Part shown: one piece after another, positions 1-11,689 of the stretch | Numbering within the stretch: the stretch's first letter is position 1 | Layout of the letters: every line of letters starts with the position of its first letter | Program-made: the position numbers and the translations under genes | Assembly (NCBI RefSeq): GCF_954871325.1 | Contig: NC_088775.1 | Location: 53,731,561-53,795,560 of the forward strand | Origin: Gordionus sp. m RMFG-2023 | Taxonomy: Eukaryota; Nematomorpha; Gordioida; Chordodea; Parachordodidae | DNA length: 64,000 nt | Direction: 5' to 3' | The notes under the pieces: model-generated | Database searches by the model: none | The model's input: the letters and a program-made list of their open reading frames with translations, nothing else | Told to the model about the DNA's origin: nothing

Positions 1-107
1 GTTTGCAATCCAGAAAAATAGACTTATTAATTTAGTAAAGATATATATTCATTTTACTATATTTAGCATTTCCCATAAAAATAATTTTATCATTATAATT
101 GGAATAA

Positions 108-215
108 TGTAATAAATTGTTATTTATTATATGTTTATAAAAAAGAATGGAACATTCTAATTTAATTAAATGTGCTGTGATAATTTTAAAATCATGGTAA
201 TTTTCTAAATTTTTC
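108..215 (+). repeat. 5' LTR remnant of the first gypsy element
   Basis: The block starting TGTAATAAATTG matches 9105-9231 along most of its length, including the shared GAATGGAACATTCTAATTTA. The outer limit is uncertain because the window starts just upstream. Confidence 0.6.
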
Positions 216-429
216 TCAATAGGAATCCAGTTTTCGGATAAAAAACGTAAGCCCTACTTGAATGTCAATATAAAGATATATTTTTAACATTTTTTTGGCA
301 ATGAGAATATTGAGTTGATGGCATTCTTGTTATCCTGATTCGATTGAAACTTTATCTTTTAAGGAAATTAAGTCAATATGTTTTAAAATTATTTAAACCG
401 ACACATATTTTGCTTCTAGATTTGATTTC

Positions 430-1110
430 GCTAGACTAGGGAACAACTGAAATCATAACTGAATTTGCATATAAAATTAGAACAATTGGCAAGCGTTGTC
501 AATATCTTAATGATATTGACGAGAGCTTACGTGATCAGTTTATGGTTGGCATAGAAATGTCGGGATTGGAAAGAGATCTTAGGGCTCTATTTCCCGACGG
601 TCTTGATATAGATAATAATGTGTTGACTTTCCAATTTATTCTTGATCTGGCAATAGCTTCTGAGCGAGCAAACAAAGAAATGGCAAAATATGCCGATTGT
701 CAATAAGATGAATGATAATAATTATTATAAACATACATTTAAAACGAATACGTTTGACAAAGGCTATAATAAAGCCAAGTATAATAATACATTTGATAAA
801 GTAAGTAATAAAGACAAATATAATAATACCTTTGATAAATATTATAATAAACTTAAATGTTATAAATGTGAGTTTATTCATAACCGAGAAGTGAGAAGTC
901 AATGCAGCATGTAACATATGTAAAAGAATTGGTCATTTTGCAGTTTGTTGTAAATCAAAGAATTTAAATTATATAAGATGGTCATCAAGTGATTCTATTC
1001 ATAATATATGGAAGATTCAACACAATCGAGAGAATCGAGCAATACTAACTTCAAAGATAAATAGACTAGATGTTGAATTTGATTTTGACACTGGTGCACA
1101 GCGTATTGAT
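430..1110 (+). pseudogene. gag and protease remnant of the first gypsy element
   Basis: Contains a CCHC-like zinc-knuckle segment near 850-960 and a short DFDTGA protease-like motif near 1080-1095, as expected between the LTR and the reverse transcriptase of a gypsy element. Fossil; not a working gene. Confidence 0.6.
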
Positions 1111-1201
1111 TGGAATTGATATATGGACAAGTATTGGACGACCAAAAATTAGGTCAACCAATCCATTCACTGCACATGGTGATCATCCTTTAGACGTTAA
1201 G

Positions 1202-1665
1202 GGGTCATTCCATGTCAAATCAATCAATTTTCGGCCGACCCCTTTCGATTTCGATAAAAAACTGTAGACTGGTTATATATGTTCACATTAGATGACAAAC
1301 AAAATTTTAGCGCATTAGCAACTATGTTATTGAGATAATCGGGGTTAAAGGTCTAAAAAACGTCTTTTTTTGCTTTTTACTGATGTTAAATAACTAGTTT
1401 TTAATTTAAAACTAAATATGATCAAATATTGAATCTAATATCAATAGCTAAGTTAATAATTGATAATTATGGCGAAAACATTAAAATTAATTTTTTTTTA
1501 AAATATAGGTCATCTCATGATCAGTTGAAAATTTGAAATTAATATTTCGAAATGATTAAATTTTTTTAAGAAATATTCGTTTATAATTTTTAAATAATAT
1601 CTTCAACAATTAGCGTGGCTGGATATTTATTTTTAAAATTATTGCAAATTTATACTTTTAAGAAA
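1202..1665 (+). repeat. left terminal inverted repeat of the 3.55 kb DNA transposon
   Basis: Pairs with 4285-4751 reversed. Shared blocks include the terminal 19 bases, TTTCGATAAAAAA..TGTAGAC, TATTTCGAAATGA and AATATCTTCAACAATTAGC. Small indels and substitutions separate the arms. Confidence 0.85.
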
Positions 1666-2172
1666 ATAGATGGCGCTATATATAATAGTTTTAATATGTA
1701 ATTTATTTTTTTTATTGATTAAAAATATTTTAATGTATATATATCATACTAAATCGATTACAATGTGCATTATATATATTTATTTGTAATTCATATCATG
1801 AAATTTTTAAAATCTTCACAAATTTTGCCTAATTAAGATAGTTTATAAATTAATTATATCTTACTTCATCTAAAGGAATACAAAGCCTGGCTAGATTGTG
1901 AGATTTCTTTAGGAGATAATATATATGTTCGACCGATGGAAGTAGAAGGATTGATCAGCGAGAGAATATGAGATTTGGGCAACACGAAAATATCATCTTT
2001 CAGAGGAAATTTAAATAAGGCTGAAGGTCCACAAGGGTATAAAAATCGGATTTTTTTACTTCTTCATTTGTATTATTTTTATTGATTATAAATCCTAATT
2101 ACCATTTATCATCATATACACATGTTAAATATCCATTAATATTTTTAAATATATCTCATTTAAAAACGAAAC

Positions 2173-3870
2173 TTATTTTATATTATATTTTTTGGAATTT
2201 GAATATATTTTGGTTTTTAGTCTATTTTGATCAATGGGAATAACCCCGTGAATTTTTTGGGTCCCATGTATGGGCAGTGCAGAATTAAATCTTTTACGAT
2301 GGGCTAATTCCCCTTCGATATATTTTTGATTGGATACATATTCAAATTGAATTCCATTAATATTTTCTTTAGCATAATTATATAATTCTAATGGGGTTAG
2401 GATTTGATTTTTATTTGACCTTTGAAGACTAGCTCTGGCAACTAATCTTTTGACAGTTCCACCGATACCGTCACATGCATTTTTGCCGTGAGCAGTGGCA
2501 AAGAAATGCCATTCGGCAGGAATATTAAAATCGTATTTATGGAGGCATATGTTCAGAAAATTTTTGCGATTCTTGTATTGAGACACGGAACCATCTGAAA
2601 AATATATTATTTTTTCTGGTTTAGAATTAAATTTGGCTGTTAAGAAATTAATAAAATTTTTTTGTTATAGGTGGACTGTACTAGTATTATGGTTTAATGA
2701 TTCGGATATAATAACAAAATTTATATTTTTTAAATCTTCTTCAGATTTATAATAAGCTACAAATGGATGTATAGTAGTGGCCTGCACGTTGTTCCAATGA
2801 AATCCCTTTGTAAAATTAAGGAATAATTTTCAGAATAATCTAGAATTGTTAAAAATTCTCCATCTTTTAAATTTTCTTTGGAATTCTTCAAAAATAAAGT
2901 TTGTTGTTTAGCTATAAACGAGTGACGCAGTAAAATTTGAACTTTTTCTAATAGATAATCGATGAAATCATCAACGGACTTTATAATTGTTTCAAGATTT
3001 GTTATATCCACCGTGATCCATTGTTTAAACGTGACATATTCTATGCGATTTCTCTGAAACAATTGGTATAATTGGCCCTTAAGAGATTCTATACCAGGGC
3101 ATCACAATTTAATTAACATTTTGTCTGAGATGGATTACAAATAATTTGCCCAAAAGATAGTTATAAGAATTTATACAGTAATCTTCTGCTGTAATTTCAG
3201 CTATTACATCATTAATTTCACATTCTGATGGCTCCAACTAAAATACAGTTTTTTGGCCTAAGTTCGGTAAATTTAAAGCCAATTGATATATTTGGGTATT
3301 CTTCCTTAAACATCTTGAATATTTCTTTAAGGTTATTTAATATTAATCTTTTTTGGACTGGTTCTTTCTCGCCTCTAACAGATACACTATCTTTTATTCT
3401 AGGCATGAGTCGGCTTATTTCATCAGAACTATAAAAATCCTTAACGAGTTTAATTTTTTTTTCGTTTATTGTCTTTTCTGCATTATGTTTTGGGAATGAA
3501 AGAATTTCACTTTTTTTTACCACCATTTTGGATTTTGCCATGTATGATGTTACGTTGAATTTTATTTACACTCCATCTTTGAAGCAAAATTGTAAAAATT
3601 TGATATTGTTGATTTTTTGATAAGTTATCAAAGTTATCCTTTAATATAATAAGAATTTCCTCTTTCATTGGACTATCATTCTAGGAATCAGATATTTCTA
3701 AAACCTTACTCTTTATTGCCTTTTCAATCTTTTGAATTTTATTTTCAGGATATTTTTTCTCCATTAAACGTTTTCTTTTAATTGGTGATTCTCCAATATT
3801 GTGTAATGTTTCATTAATCGATTCAAAGGCATCCTGATTATGGGTTATTCTCAAAATTCAAAGACTTTAA
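2173..3870 (-). pseudogene. transposase-like protein of the HGKxxCDGIGGTVKR family, frameshifted
   Basis: Read on the minus strand, fragments follow the order of a protein family common in invertebrate genomes: an N-terminal part with SPIKRKRL (about 3810), a part with LLQRWSVNKIQ (about 3560), LVKDFYSSDEISRLMP and FKFTELRPKNCILVGA (3218-3541), then VTFKQWITVDITNLET and SFIAKQQTLFLK (2757-3062), and the C-terminal WHFFATAHGKNACDGIGGTV part (2173-2586). Copies I recall are annotated as hypothetical proteins; placement inside a TIR element makes a transposase role likely. The reading frame is broken between these segments (3062-3218, 2586-2757 and near 3680), so it is not functional. The D of CDGIGG might belong to the catalytic set; that is inference. 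Confidence 0.7.
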
Positions 3871-4284
3871 AAAAGATTTTATAGAGAATGCTCAAATTCA
3901 TTTGATACCCAAAATTTTATAAAGTTAATTTTTTGTTATTTTTATTGCTTAAAAAATTTTTCAAAATCTTAGAAAATTTTCTTTATCTCTGGTTATTTCA
4001 ATAATTTAAGATAATGACAATTCCATAAAAGAATCTTAGGCCTGGTAATTAATGTGATTTTCGCTTTTTCCCTTAATAAATTTCTCGCACTCCTTTAATC
4101 CTGCTTTTTTATTCGTGCTAGTCGGATTTTTTAAATATTTTTAATTTACATTGAAATATTAAAAATATTATTAAAATTTTTTATCCTGCGAATATCTCAG
4201 GGGAATGACGTTTACAAAATTATATAACCGAATTTTATGATATATTATACTTCTTGAGAATATTTTTAAGCAATAAAAATTTTT

Positions 4285-4751
4285 TTTTTAAAGTATAAAA
4301 TCGTAATAATTTTTAAAATAAATATCCAGCCATGCTAATTGTTGAAGATATTATTAAAAAAATAGTAAACGAATAATATTTTTTAAAAAAAATTAAAATT
4401 GGAGATCATATTCATTTCGAAATATTAATTTCAAATTTTCAACTGACCATAAGATGATCCATATTTAAAAATTTTTTTTTTTAATGTTTTCGCCATAATT
4501 ATCAATTATTAACTTAGCTATTGATATTAGATTCAATATTTGATCATATTTAGTTATAAAATTAAAAACTAATAATTTAACATCAGTAAAAAGCAAAAAA
4601 AGACGTTTTTCAGCTTAAATAGTTGCTATGCGCTAAAATTTTGTTTATGATCTAATGTGAACATATATTACCAGTCTACAATTTTTTATCGAAATTGAAA
4701 GGAGTTGGCCGAAATTCTTAATTTTTTTGTTCATTTGACATGGAATGACCC
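4285..4751 (-). repeat. right terminal inverted repeat of the 3.55 kb DNA transposon
   Basis: Inverted partner of 1202-1665, ending GACATGGAATGACCC followed by the TAAG target duplicate. Confidence 0.85.
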
Positions 4752-4755
4752 TAAG

Positions 4756-6321
4756 GGGGAGACCCTAGTCAATATTATGATTGAATCACGGACAAGGACC
4801 CTACCAGTGGTAATAATGAACACAACTAACGTGCTTCTTTTCGGATTACCATGGATAATATCATTCAATTTAGGAATGTCTCGTCATGTTATGATTAAAC
4901 AAGTGCGCAGTTCGGCTAAAAAAATGTTTAAACATCAAGAAATTTTTGATGATAAGATGGCCGGGCGAATATATTTAAAGGATACTGCTGTACCAAGATC
5001 GTTTCCAGTCCGTAGGGTACCATTTCCACTTCGCAAAGCAATTGAAATGGAATTAGATGGATTAGTGATTGCGGGAATTATCGAAAAGATTGATTCGACT
5101 ATAACTAGGGTACAATTGTCAACGCCAACCGTAAATGTACGCAAAAGTAATGGCGATATTCGAATTTGCGTGGTTTCAAAGTTACGATTATATTCCTACT
5201 TTAGACGATTTGTTAGAGAAAATCCAACGTGATGATAAATTTATCGTGATAGATCTGAAAGATGCATATTTACAGATGGAAGTAGACTTGGAATCAGCAA
5301 TTCTTAATCCGTTACCGACGATTGCCTTTTGGATTGGCAAAGAGATATATGGATGAGAAAAATTGTTAAATGACTGGTGTGTGGTGTCTACTTAGATGAC
5401 GTAATTATTTCTGGTCGAAACGATGAGGAGCACATAAAAAATTTGCGAATCGTGTTAGACAGATTACAGACAGTTGGTCTTGAGGCAAAATTGACGAAAG
5501 TTAGATTTTCAAAAATCGGTATCATTTTTAGGGGTGATTATTGATAATTCGGTATACATCCTAATCCAGAAAAGGTAAGGCTATCTGATATGCAGTAAAA
5601 CCTAAGAATATACAACAACTTAGATCTTTTCTAGGACTCGTGAATTATCATGAACGTTTTATTCGTAATCTACATACAAAAATGGCGCTATTAGATTAAT
5701 GAACGTGAAAGTACCATGGCGATGGACAAAAGATGAACAAAATTTCTTCGATGAGGTTAAAAAAATTATTGTTTTCCGAGGAAACGTTAATTCCTTATAA
5801 GGAGCAGTTGCCTATAATTTTGGAATTTAGCGTATCTGATTCAGGATAAGGAGCTGTGTTGTTATATCAATTAGTAGACGGAAGGACAAAGCCTATTTCG
5901 CTCGCGTCACGTACTTTATTAGAATCAAAGAAACGATACGTTCCGATTGATAAAGAAGCTCGAGCTGGTATTGAAAAATTTCATTCATTTATTTATGGTA
6001 GAAAATTTTTACTTTGAACTTATCACAAATTATTAGAGCAATTATTTGTGAAGAAACATAATATACCTAAAATTTCTAATAATCGTTTGACACGCTGGAC
6101 ATGGAAGATGGCTTCTTATTTTTTTACAATAGAATATAGACCTGGTAGTAAAAATGTAATCGCCGACACATTATCAAGACTTCCGATATTATACATGGAA
6201 AAGATTTAAGATTCTAAACATGCTTTGGAGAGTCTAAGTAAATTTGGATGAGTCGAAGCAAGATTTAATATTTTTAAAAAAATAGCAATGTACATTCAGC
6301 AAAGTTGGCGAAACTTTGATA
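4756..6321 (+). pseudogene. reverse transcriptase and RNase H remnant of the first gypsy element
   Basis: Shows gypsy RT landmarks in order: a PVRRVPFPLRKAIEMELDGL segment, the KSNGDIRICV block, the VIDLKDAYLQM block, the YLDDVI active-site block near 5390, the LRSFLGLVNY connection block near 5620, and an RNase H region ending with YRPGSKNVIADTLSRLP near 6180. Fossil with several breaks. Confidence 0.8.
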
Positions 6322-6916
6322 GTCATAAATAGAGAGGTTAAGGTAGGTAAATTTCCCGAATTTTCTCTTAATATAAATATAATATTTTATTTCAAAAATA
6401 ATTTATATTTTACTCGTGACTTTTTAAACTATTTTTTTTATTAGTGCAACCATTGAGTGTAACTCTTCAAATCTATCATTTTAAAAGTATAAAAACAAAG
6501 GTAAAATGTTAAACATTATATTCTCATACATAATATTAATATGATATATTATAGAATTATTAATAATTAATGATATATTTAGATTTGAGACAGGCGCATA
6601 CACAGGAATTTGCTGTGGGGAGGGGGAGGGGGTAATTCAAAAATTGTTATTTAAAAATATCAAGCATAAATTAGGACTAATAACTATTTCTAATACACAA
6701 TTTTAAATTAATGTAAATTATAAAAAATTAAATATATGAACCGACATATAAAAACTATAAAATAAATGTGAAAGAAAAGCAAATATCGAAAGGATATAGA
6801 TCTTCCTTAAAAATTCCAAGTCTGACAAGATGGGGAGGTTTTGTTATAATGTTGCAAAGTGTTGTGAAAAATAAGTGAGCTTTGCAAGAAAGTGCAATTT
6901 CAATATTTATAGTCAA

Positions 6917-6997
6917 ACAAAGAAGGCGTATTATATTGGGAAAAGAAGGCGTATTATATTGGGAAAAGAAGGCGTATTATATTGGACAAAGAAGGCT
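6917..6997 (+). repeat. short tandem repeat, ~23 bp unit, about 3.5 copies
   Basis: The unit AAAGAAGGCGTATTATATTG recurs in direct succession with only a base or two of change; the last copy is partial. Confidence 0.85.
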
Positions 6998-7199
6998 ACT
7001 AGGATAAATTAGAGTCTGTATTGGCTATTTTGGAATTTATTTATAATTATAATTGTAGGATCGGATACAGCAGTATTATCTGACGTACCAGAAATATTTT
7101 GGGATATAAAAGATAAACTCAATTCATCAACTTTTATTTTTAATGAAAATGATTTGAAAAGTGATAAGATGCATATTAATAAACGAAAGAAATTTTGTT

Positions 7200-7740
7200 G
7201 CCGAGAATATCATTATGCAACAAATCTTCTGGAATCCTAGATATCGTGGTGTGAAATTAACAGACCGTGAATTAACAGTAGCCTTAAATTTAATAAATAT
7301 TATTTCAGGCCAAATTTGGAAAAATTATGGATAATTTAGCAGAATATCATTCAAAACAAGGTTTCTATAAATGAGCTGTCTTATGGGAGAGTTCAATCCA
7401 TACCAAACCACTCATATGGTGGAAAGGGTTGTGTACAAATCAACTCCTTTGTCAAGTGACAGTAAAATGTCTTTCGATACCAACATCAAGTACCTCGTCA
7501 GAAAGAGTCTGGTCAGCAAAAACAAGAAATAGAATAAAGAATGAAAGAGTCGAAAAATTAATATCAATCAGGCATAACATACATTTAGAGAATCATACAA
7601 AATGCATCATGTTCGGGATATCATCAAAAGAGTTCAGATTCCGATTTATCAATATCAAGTGATAATGTTATGATATTTCAATTACATCCCTTGAAGATGT
7701 TGATGCTATTTCATTAGCATCTCATGAATTTTAAATGTAA
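7200..7740 (+). pseudogene. hAT transposase, C-terminal part
   Basis: The open stretch 7429-7662 carries the hAT dimerisation pattern: CLSIPTSSTSSERVWSAKTR followed by an EKLISIRHNIHL helix. The usual family motif is ATSxxSERxFS with a downstream Leu-rich helix. Upstream, a weak match (LTDRELTVALNLIN) lies in another frame, and no catalytic N-terminal portion is visible, so this is a remnant. The host element at 6330-7975 has matching ends and target duplication. Confidence 0.8.
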
Positions 7741-7983
7741 TTTATAATACATGCTTCTTGTAACTAATAAAATTATTCAAAAAAAAATGAAATGTTTATT
7801 GTATTTTTGTCTTTATTGTTTAATTATTTTATTTTCCCTTAGTTCCTCAAATTTAATAGTTATTCAATAAAAAAAATTGAAAGGTTTAAAGGGTATTTTG
7901 TGGTTATTTTTTAATTTTCCCTTTTTTCCCGGGGAATATTCCCCTGAACCAATTTTCTCGGGAAATTTGCATCTAGTCATAAA

Positions 7984-8960
7984 GATAAAGAAATTGTTAA
8001 TTTCTATAATCGACGGAAATAGCTTTCTGTCGATCGCGATGTTATAGAATGGAATGGTAGAATGGTTATTCCTAATAAATTAAGAAATACAGTGTTAGGA
8101 ATGATTCACCGTGGACATCCTGGGGAAAATATAATGAAATCTATTTTTAGATTGTATTGTTGGTGGTTTAGATGTGATATTGATATAGAAATTTTATCAA
8201 AAATACTCTGGATGCTAGAAAAATAGACCTGGAATTCAAGAAGTACCTCTGTTCTTGGACTGTAGGTAAGGAATTTTGGTAGCGAATCCAAATTGATTTT
8301 GCTGGACCAGTGGATTCGCGATATTGGCTAATTGGTGTCGTTTCCTACTCCAAATGGCTAGAGATCTAATGCAGAATACCTCTGCTGAGGCTATTATTAA
8401 CGATTAAAAAAATGGTTTGCTAGGTTTGGAATACCCAAGTACATTGTCAGACAATGGATCACAATTCATATCTGGGGAATTTCCTCGATACTGTGAACTA
8501 AATAACATAAGTCATATATGTTGAACACCCTATCATCCGAAAACTAATGTATTAGCTGAGCATACAATACGAACTTTGAAAGGTCGATATTACATAATGA
8601 GAAAGTCAATTTCTGATCCAGAAGAAGTAAAGGTTTTAACAACCTATTAATTGGGGGAGCATAGTTTTACAGGGAGATCTCCTTCCAAGATTAATATTGG
8701 AAGACAATTGTAAACTAGTTTGGACTGAATAAGACCAAATGTAGGACATGAAATTGAAAAGGCAAATGAAAGTCAAAATCAAAGGGAGAGAATTCGATTC
8801 ACAACTTGATTGGTTAAACCACGAGAACACCAAAGGTTGGAGAAAGGGAATGATTAAAGAAAGGACAGGGTTATATTCTTATATAGTTTAAACTTCAGAA
8901 AGAACATTGCGGAAACATGCAGATCATCTAAGAGATCTTTCAATTATTCCGACTCATGAA
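7984..8960 (+). pseudogene. integrase remnant of the first gypsy element
   Basis: Resumes immediately after the hAT target duplicate. An H2C2-type zinc region lead-in (IHRGHPGENIM near 8105), a DFAGPVDSRYWLIGVV segment near 8300 and a PYHPKTNVLAEHTIRTLKGR segment near 8530 follow gypsy integrase order. Fossil, many interruptions. Confidence 0.75.
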
Positions 8961-9077
8961 ATTTCTTGTGCCAATAAATGAAGCAAGTACAAATATTGCA
9001 TTATTTTGTTCTTCAAGAAACCTTAAACTCATAAAGAGATTTATTGAGGAGATCTAACTAAAAATGTTTGGAGGAAA

Positions 9078-9231
9078 TGTAATAAATTTGTATTATTATT
9101 TAAATGTAATAAATTGTTATTTATTATATATTTATAAAAAAGAATGGAACATTCTAATTTAAATAAATGTGATGTGATAATTTTAAAATATAATAAAACG
9201 ATATAATTTAATTCATGGTAATTTTCTAAAT
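9078..9231 (+). repeat. 3' LTR of the first gypsy element
   Basis: Follows a purine-rich tract (TTTGGAGGAAA). It begins TGTAATAAATTTG, matches the 5' copy at 108-215, and contains an extra AT-rich segment absent from it. Confidence 0.65.
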
Positions 9232-10581
9232 AGCTAATTATTATTCGTTTATTAAATAGATGTCAAAATTAAAAGGTAGATTTTTTATGCCTAACTTTGA
9301 CAGTGCATTGCAACTTTTCATGTACTCTAAATAGATAAATTTAATTGTTAAAAGAAAATTAATTTTCCTAAACTATTCCTAAGTTTGGAATACAATGAAA
9401 ATACTCTCTACTGAAGCCGTAGATTATTTTACTATGAATTAAATAGGTCACATATAGCTTGGAATTTTACCATGATTGAAAGTATTATAATAATTTTAAT
9501 TTTCAAAATGATGGGTTATATAAACAACTATATAGTTGTAATTAAATAATAAACTAATCTAATTTATTATAATTAATCTTTATATAAATTTTGTTAGAAA
9601 ATCAAACATTTTAAAAATAATTAGATTGCATATTTGATTGGTTTAATATTTTGTTATAAAAAATTGATTTATCCTCAAAAAAAGTTAAATTAAACCTTAT
9701 TCATCATAATATAATTTAAAAACTAGCCACTGTCAAAAAAGGGGAGGAGAGGGAAAGTTTTAAAAATGTTAATTTTTTGGACATACTAAATAAATTGTCA
9801 CAAAATTAATAATCAAGATTATTTTAAATTAAGAGTATAATATTTCTATTTTATTTGCATCAGGGCACCCAATTAGGATATAATAATAGCTCAAATTAAA
9901 AATAAAACAGTTATATTTGAGGATATTCATATTTGTATTCGTTTTAGAATATGAATATTTTCCTTCTGACTAACTGATATCGATAAGTTAAATTTTTTTA
10001 AAACAGTTTGCATATTTTGATTTTTATTTATAGTCAACTTTTCATTTCAATATTTTTTAAATAATTTCCTGACTGGATCTTCTGAAGCATTAACTAGTAA
10101 AAAAAATTATGATGTATATTTTCAATTTAATTTCTCTAATGAAATATTAATTTGGTTTAAATCGCCATTTAAATAAAAAATGGAATAATTTTTTTTATAA
10201 AAATCACAAATTTTAAACAATTGATATTTATTATCCAATATAAAAAATTAATGTAAAAATAGATAATTTTATATGAGTAATAAATAACGTTTAATATAAT
10301 ATTATAAATATTAAAGAAAAATATAGAAAATTCTAGTAATTAATAGTTTGTATTAATAATTAATATTTCATTTTTTAAATTTTTGAGTACCATTGTTGTT
10401 GAGAAATTTAAAAATTGGTGGCAAGACATATTATAATTTTCTTTAATTATTAATTCGTCTTTTAATATTGTCTGAGTAAACATATTTCTCTCCTTTCTCT
10501 AAACAGTCCTCATCAGGCTAAATCCATAAATTAAGATTAAATATGCACAATTTGAAATCACATTTTTAGTAATATAGACTA
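9232..10581. other. AT-rich intergenic DNA, nothing recognised
   Basis: No coding frame, repeat with clear ends or structured RNA is apparent. A GGGGAGGAG tract at about 9740 has no partner that I could find. Confidence 0.5.
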
Positions 10582-10810
10582 GAGGTCTGCAATGGGCAAA
10601 TTTTTAGCCCACAAGCCCGCCCGCCCAATATTTTAGAAAAAATTAAACCTGCCCATAGTTTTTTAAAAAAATAACCCGCCCGCCCATGAGTCTAAATTTT
10701 TTTACCCACTCCCGCCCGCCTATTAGTCTAAAATTTTTTACCCGTCCACTCATATAAAAAAATTTAATCCATGCCGCCCATAAAATTCATTCAATTTTTT
10801 TTATATCTAT
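10582..10810. repeat. hAT-like terminus with GCCCG-rich subterminal repeats
   Basis: Begins TAGAGGTCTGCAATGGGC and continues with many short CCCGCCCGCCCA-type motifs spaced by A/T runs, the arrangement of the subterminal regions of many hAT elements. The hAT C-terminal coding remnant at 10982-11194 reads towards it, so this is likely the 3' end of that element. I did not find the opposite end. Confidence 0.55.
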
Positions 10811-10981
10811 TTTAAAAAAATGATTCAGTTTCAGCGCTACACCCCTACAAAATAGTTTTATAATTTAGGTAATTGCTATATTAAGCAAAAAAATATTATA
10901 TTTAAATTACGGATAAGGAATTTATTTGATTTGATGAAATATTTATGTAAAAAATATAAAATTAATATTTATTGATATTAT

Positions 10982-11194
10982 TTCTAATTATAATGCTAAT
11001 AATGAATCCACACTTTCTGGATTCACGCACGTTCCTTTTTGTTCTATAAACCTTCCAACAATGTTTATTGCTCGTTCAGAAGAAGCAATGGTTAATTTTG
11101 ATAGCTTCGATAAATCTTTTTCTTGTCGTTTCCACCAAAGTAGGATTTGCGTTTGTATATCCTCTTCGTAAGTGAGATATTTAAGTGAAACCAT
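10982..11194 (-). pseudogene. hAT transposase C-terminal fragment
   Basis: A 68-codon open stretch reads ILLWWKRQEKDLSKLSKL, then a compressed SSERAINIVGRFIEQK block and an NPESVDSLLAL helix. This follows the hAT dimerisation domain (WW..E...P.LS..A, SSERxFS.AG, L.P..V..L). The piece directly before SSER looks deleted. No upstream catalytic region is evident. Confidence 0.7.
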
Positions 11195-11394
11195 TATTAA
11201 TAAATAACAAAATGGACGAAAAGAGTTTTACCATTATTTTGTTTATATTTATTAATAACGAATCTTCAGATGGCAACTACATATTGACAGCATATAATAA
11301 TTTCCTACATAACCAATTCATTTTCGAAATTTTTTTAAAAAATAATAAGTCAATTTTTATAATTTATTTAAAAAATATTTTTTAGAGGATGATT

Positions 11395-11689
11395 TAATTT
11401 TTAAATTTTATCAATCATTGGTATTAGTATTAGCCATCTAATAGGAACATGGCATATAAACTCACACCATTTCAGATCATACCACTCGACCAACTCTTTT
11501 AATTCAATCACTTGTTTAGTAGATGAATTGGATTCATTTAAACATTCATAACCAATATTTCAACATAAAAGAATGGCCTTTTTTACAAGAATTTTATAAA
11601 ATATGACATAATCAATTGTTATTAAACCAACAAACATTGATTTTTGCATTTTCAGCACATTAAGCTGATATGTTTCTTTATTGTTTAGT
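11395..11689. other. intergenic, nothing recognised
   Basis: AT-rich sequence between the hAT fragment and the non-LTR fragment; no feature seen. Confidence 0.4.

Larger units (their letters stand above)
1202..4751 (-). mobile_element. DNA transposon with ~460 bp TIRs and 4 bp TSD (Sola-like?)
   Basis: The ends are perfect inverted copies starting GGGTCATTCCATGTCAAAT, flanked by TAAG on both sides (1198-1201 and 4752-4755). The inverted repeats continue inward about 460 bp. It lies within the gypsy pol region, so it arrived after that element. The internal coding matter is on the minus strand (2173-3870). A 4 bp target duplication and a transposase of this wide invertebrate distribution would suit the Sola group, but I recognise the protein family, not its formal superfamily, so that name is a suggestion only. 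Confidence 0.85.
6330..7975 (+). mobile_element. hAT DNA transposon inserted in the gypsy element
   Basis: The ends TAGAGAGGTTAAGG..AAATTTCCCG and CGGGAAATTTGCATCTA are imperfect inverted repeats, flanked by a perfect 8 bp duplication GTCATAAA (6322-6329 and 7976-7983), the hAT signature. The inside encodes the end of a hAT transposase. At about 1.65 kb it is shorter than an autonomous hAT, so it is a deleted copy. It carries a four-unit tandem repeat (6917-6997). Confidence 0.9.
108..9231 (+). mobile_element. Ty3/gypsy LTR retrotransposon, old and broken
   Basis: Parts appear in the usual order on the plus strand: short LTR, gag zinc-knuckle region (about 850-960), protease DTGA motif (about 1083), reverse transcriptase with YLDD (about 5390), RNase H (to about 6190), integrase (about 7984-8880), a purine tract and a second LTR copy. 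Two DNA transposons are inserted (1202-4751 and 6330-7975); without them the element is roughly 3.9 kb. It is a fossil with many interruptions, probably a dozen or more, and its LTRs differ by substitutions and indels, so it is old. Gypsy assignment rests on the RT-RNaseH-integrase order. Confidence 0.85.

Noticed and set aside
636-917. Opposed open frames at 636-917 (minus) and 690-914 (plus)
   Set aside because: The sequence is a low-complexity AT-rich part of a gypsy gag; the minus frame is hydrophobic only because of the repeated AATAAT-type codons.
11185-11385. 66-codon plus-strand frame
   Set aside because: Antisense to the upstream flank of a hAT remnant; composition is plain AT-rich sequence.
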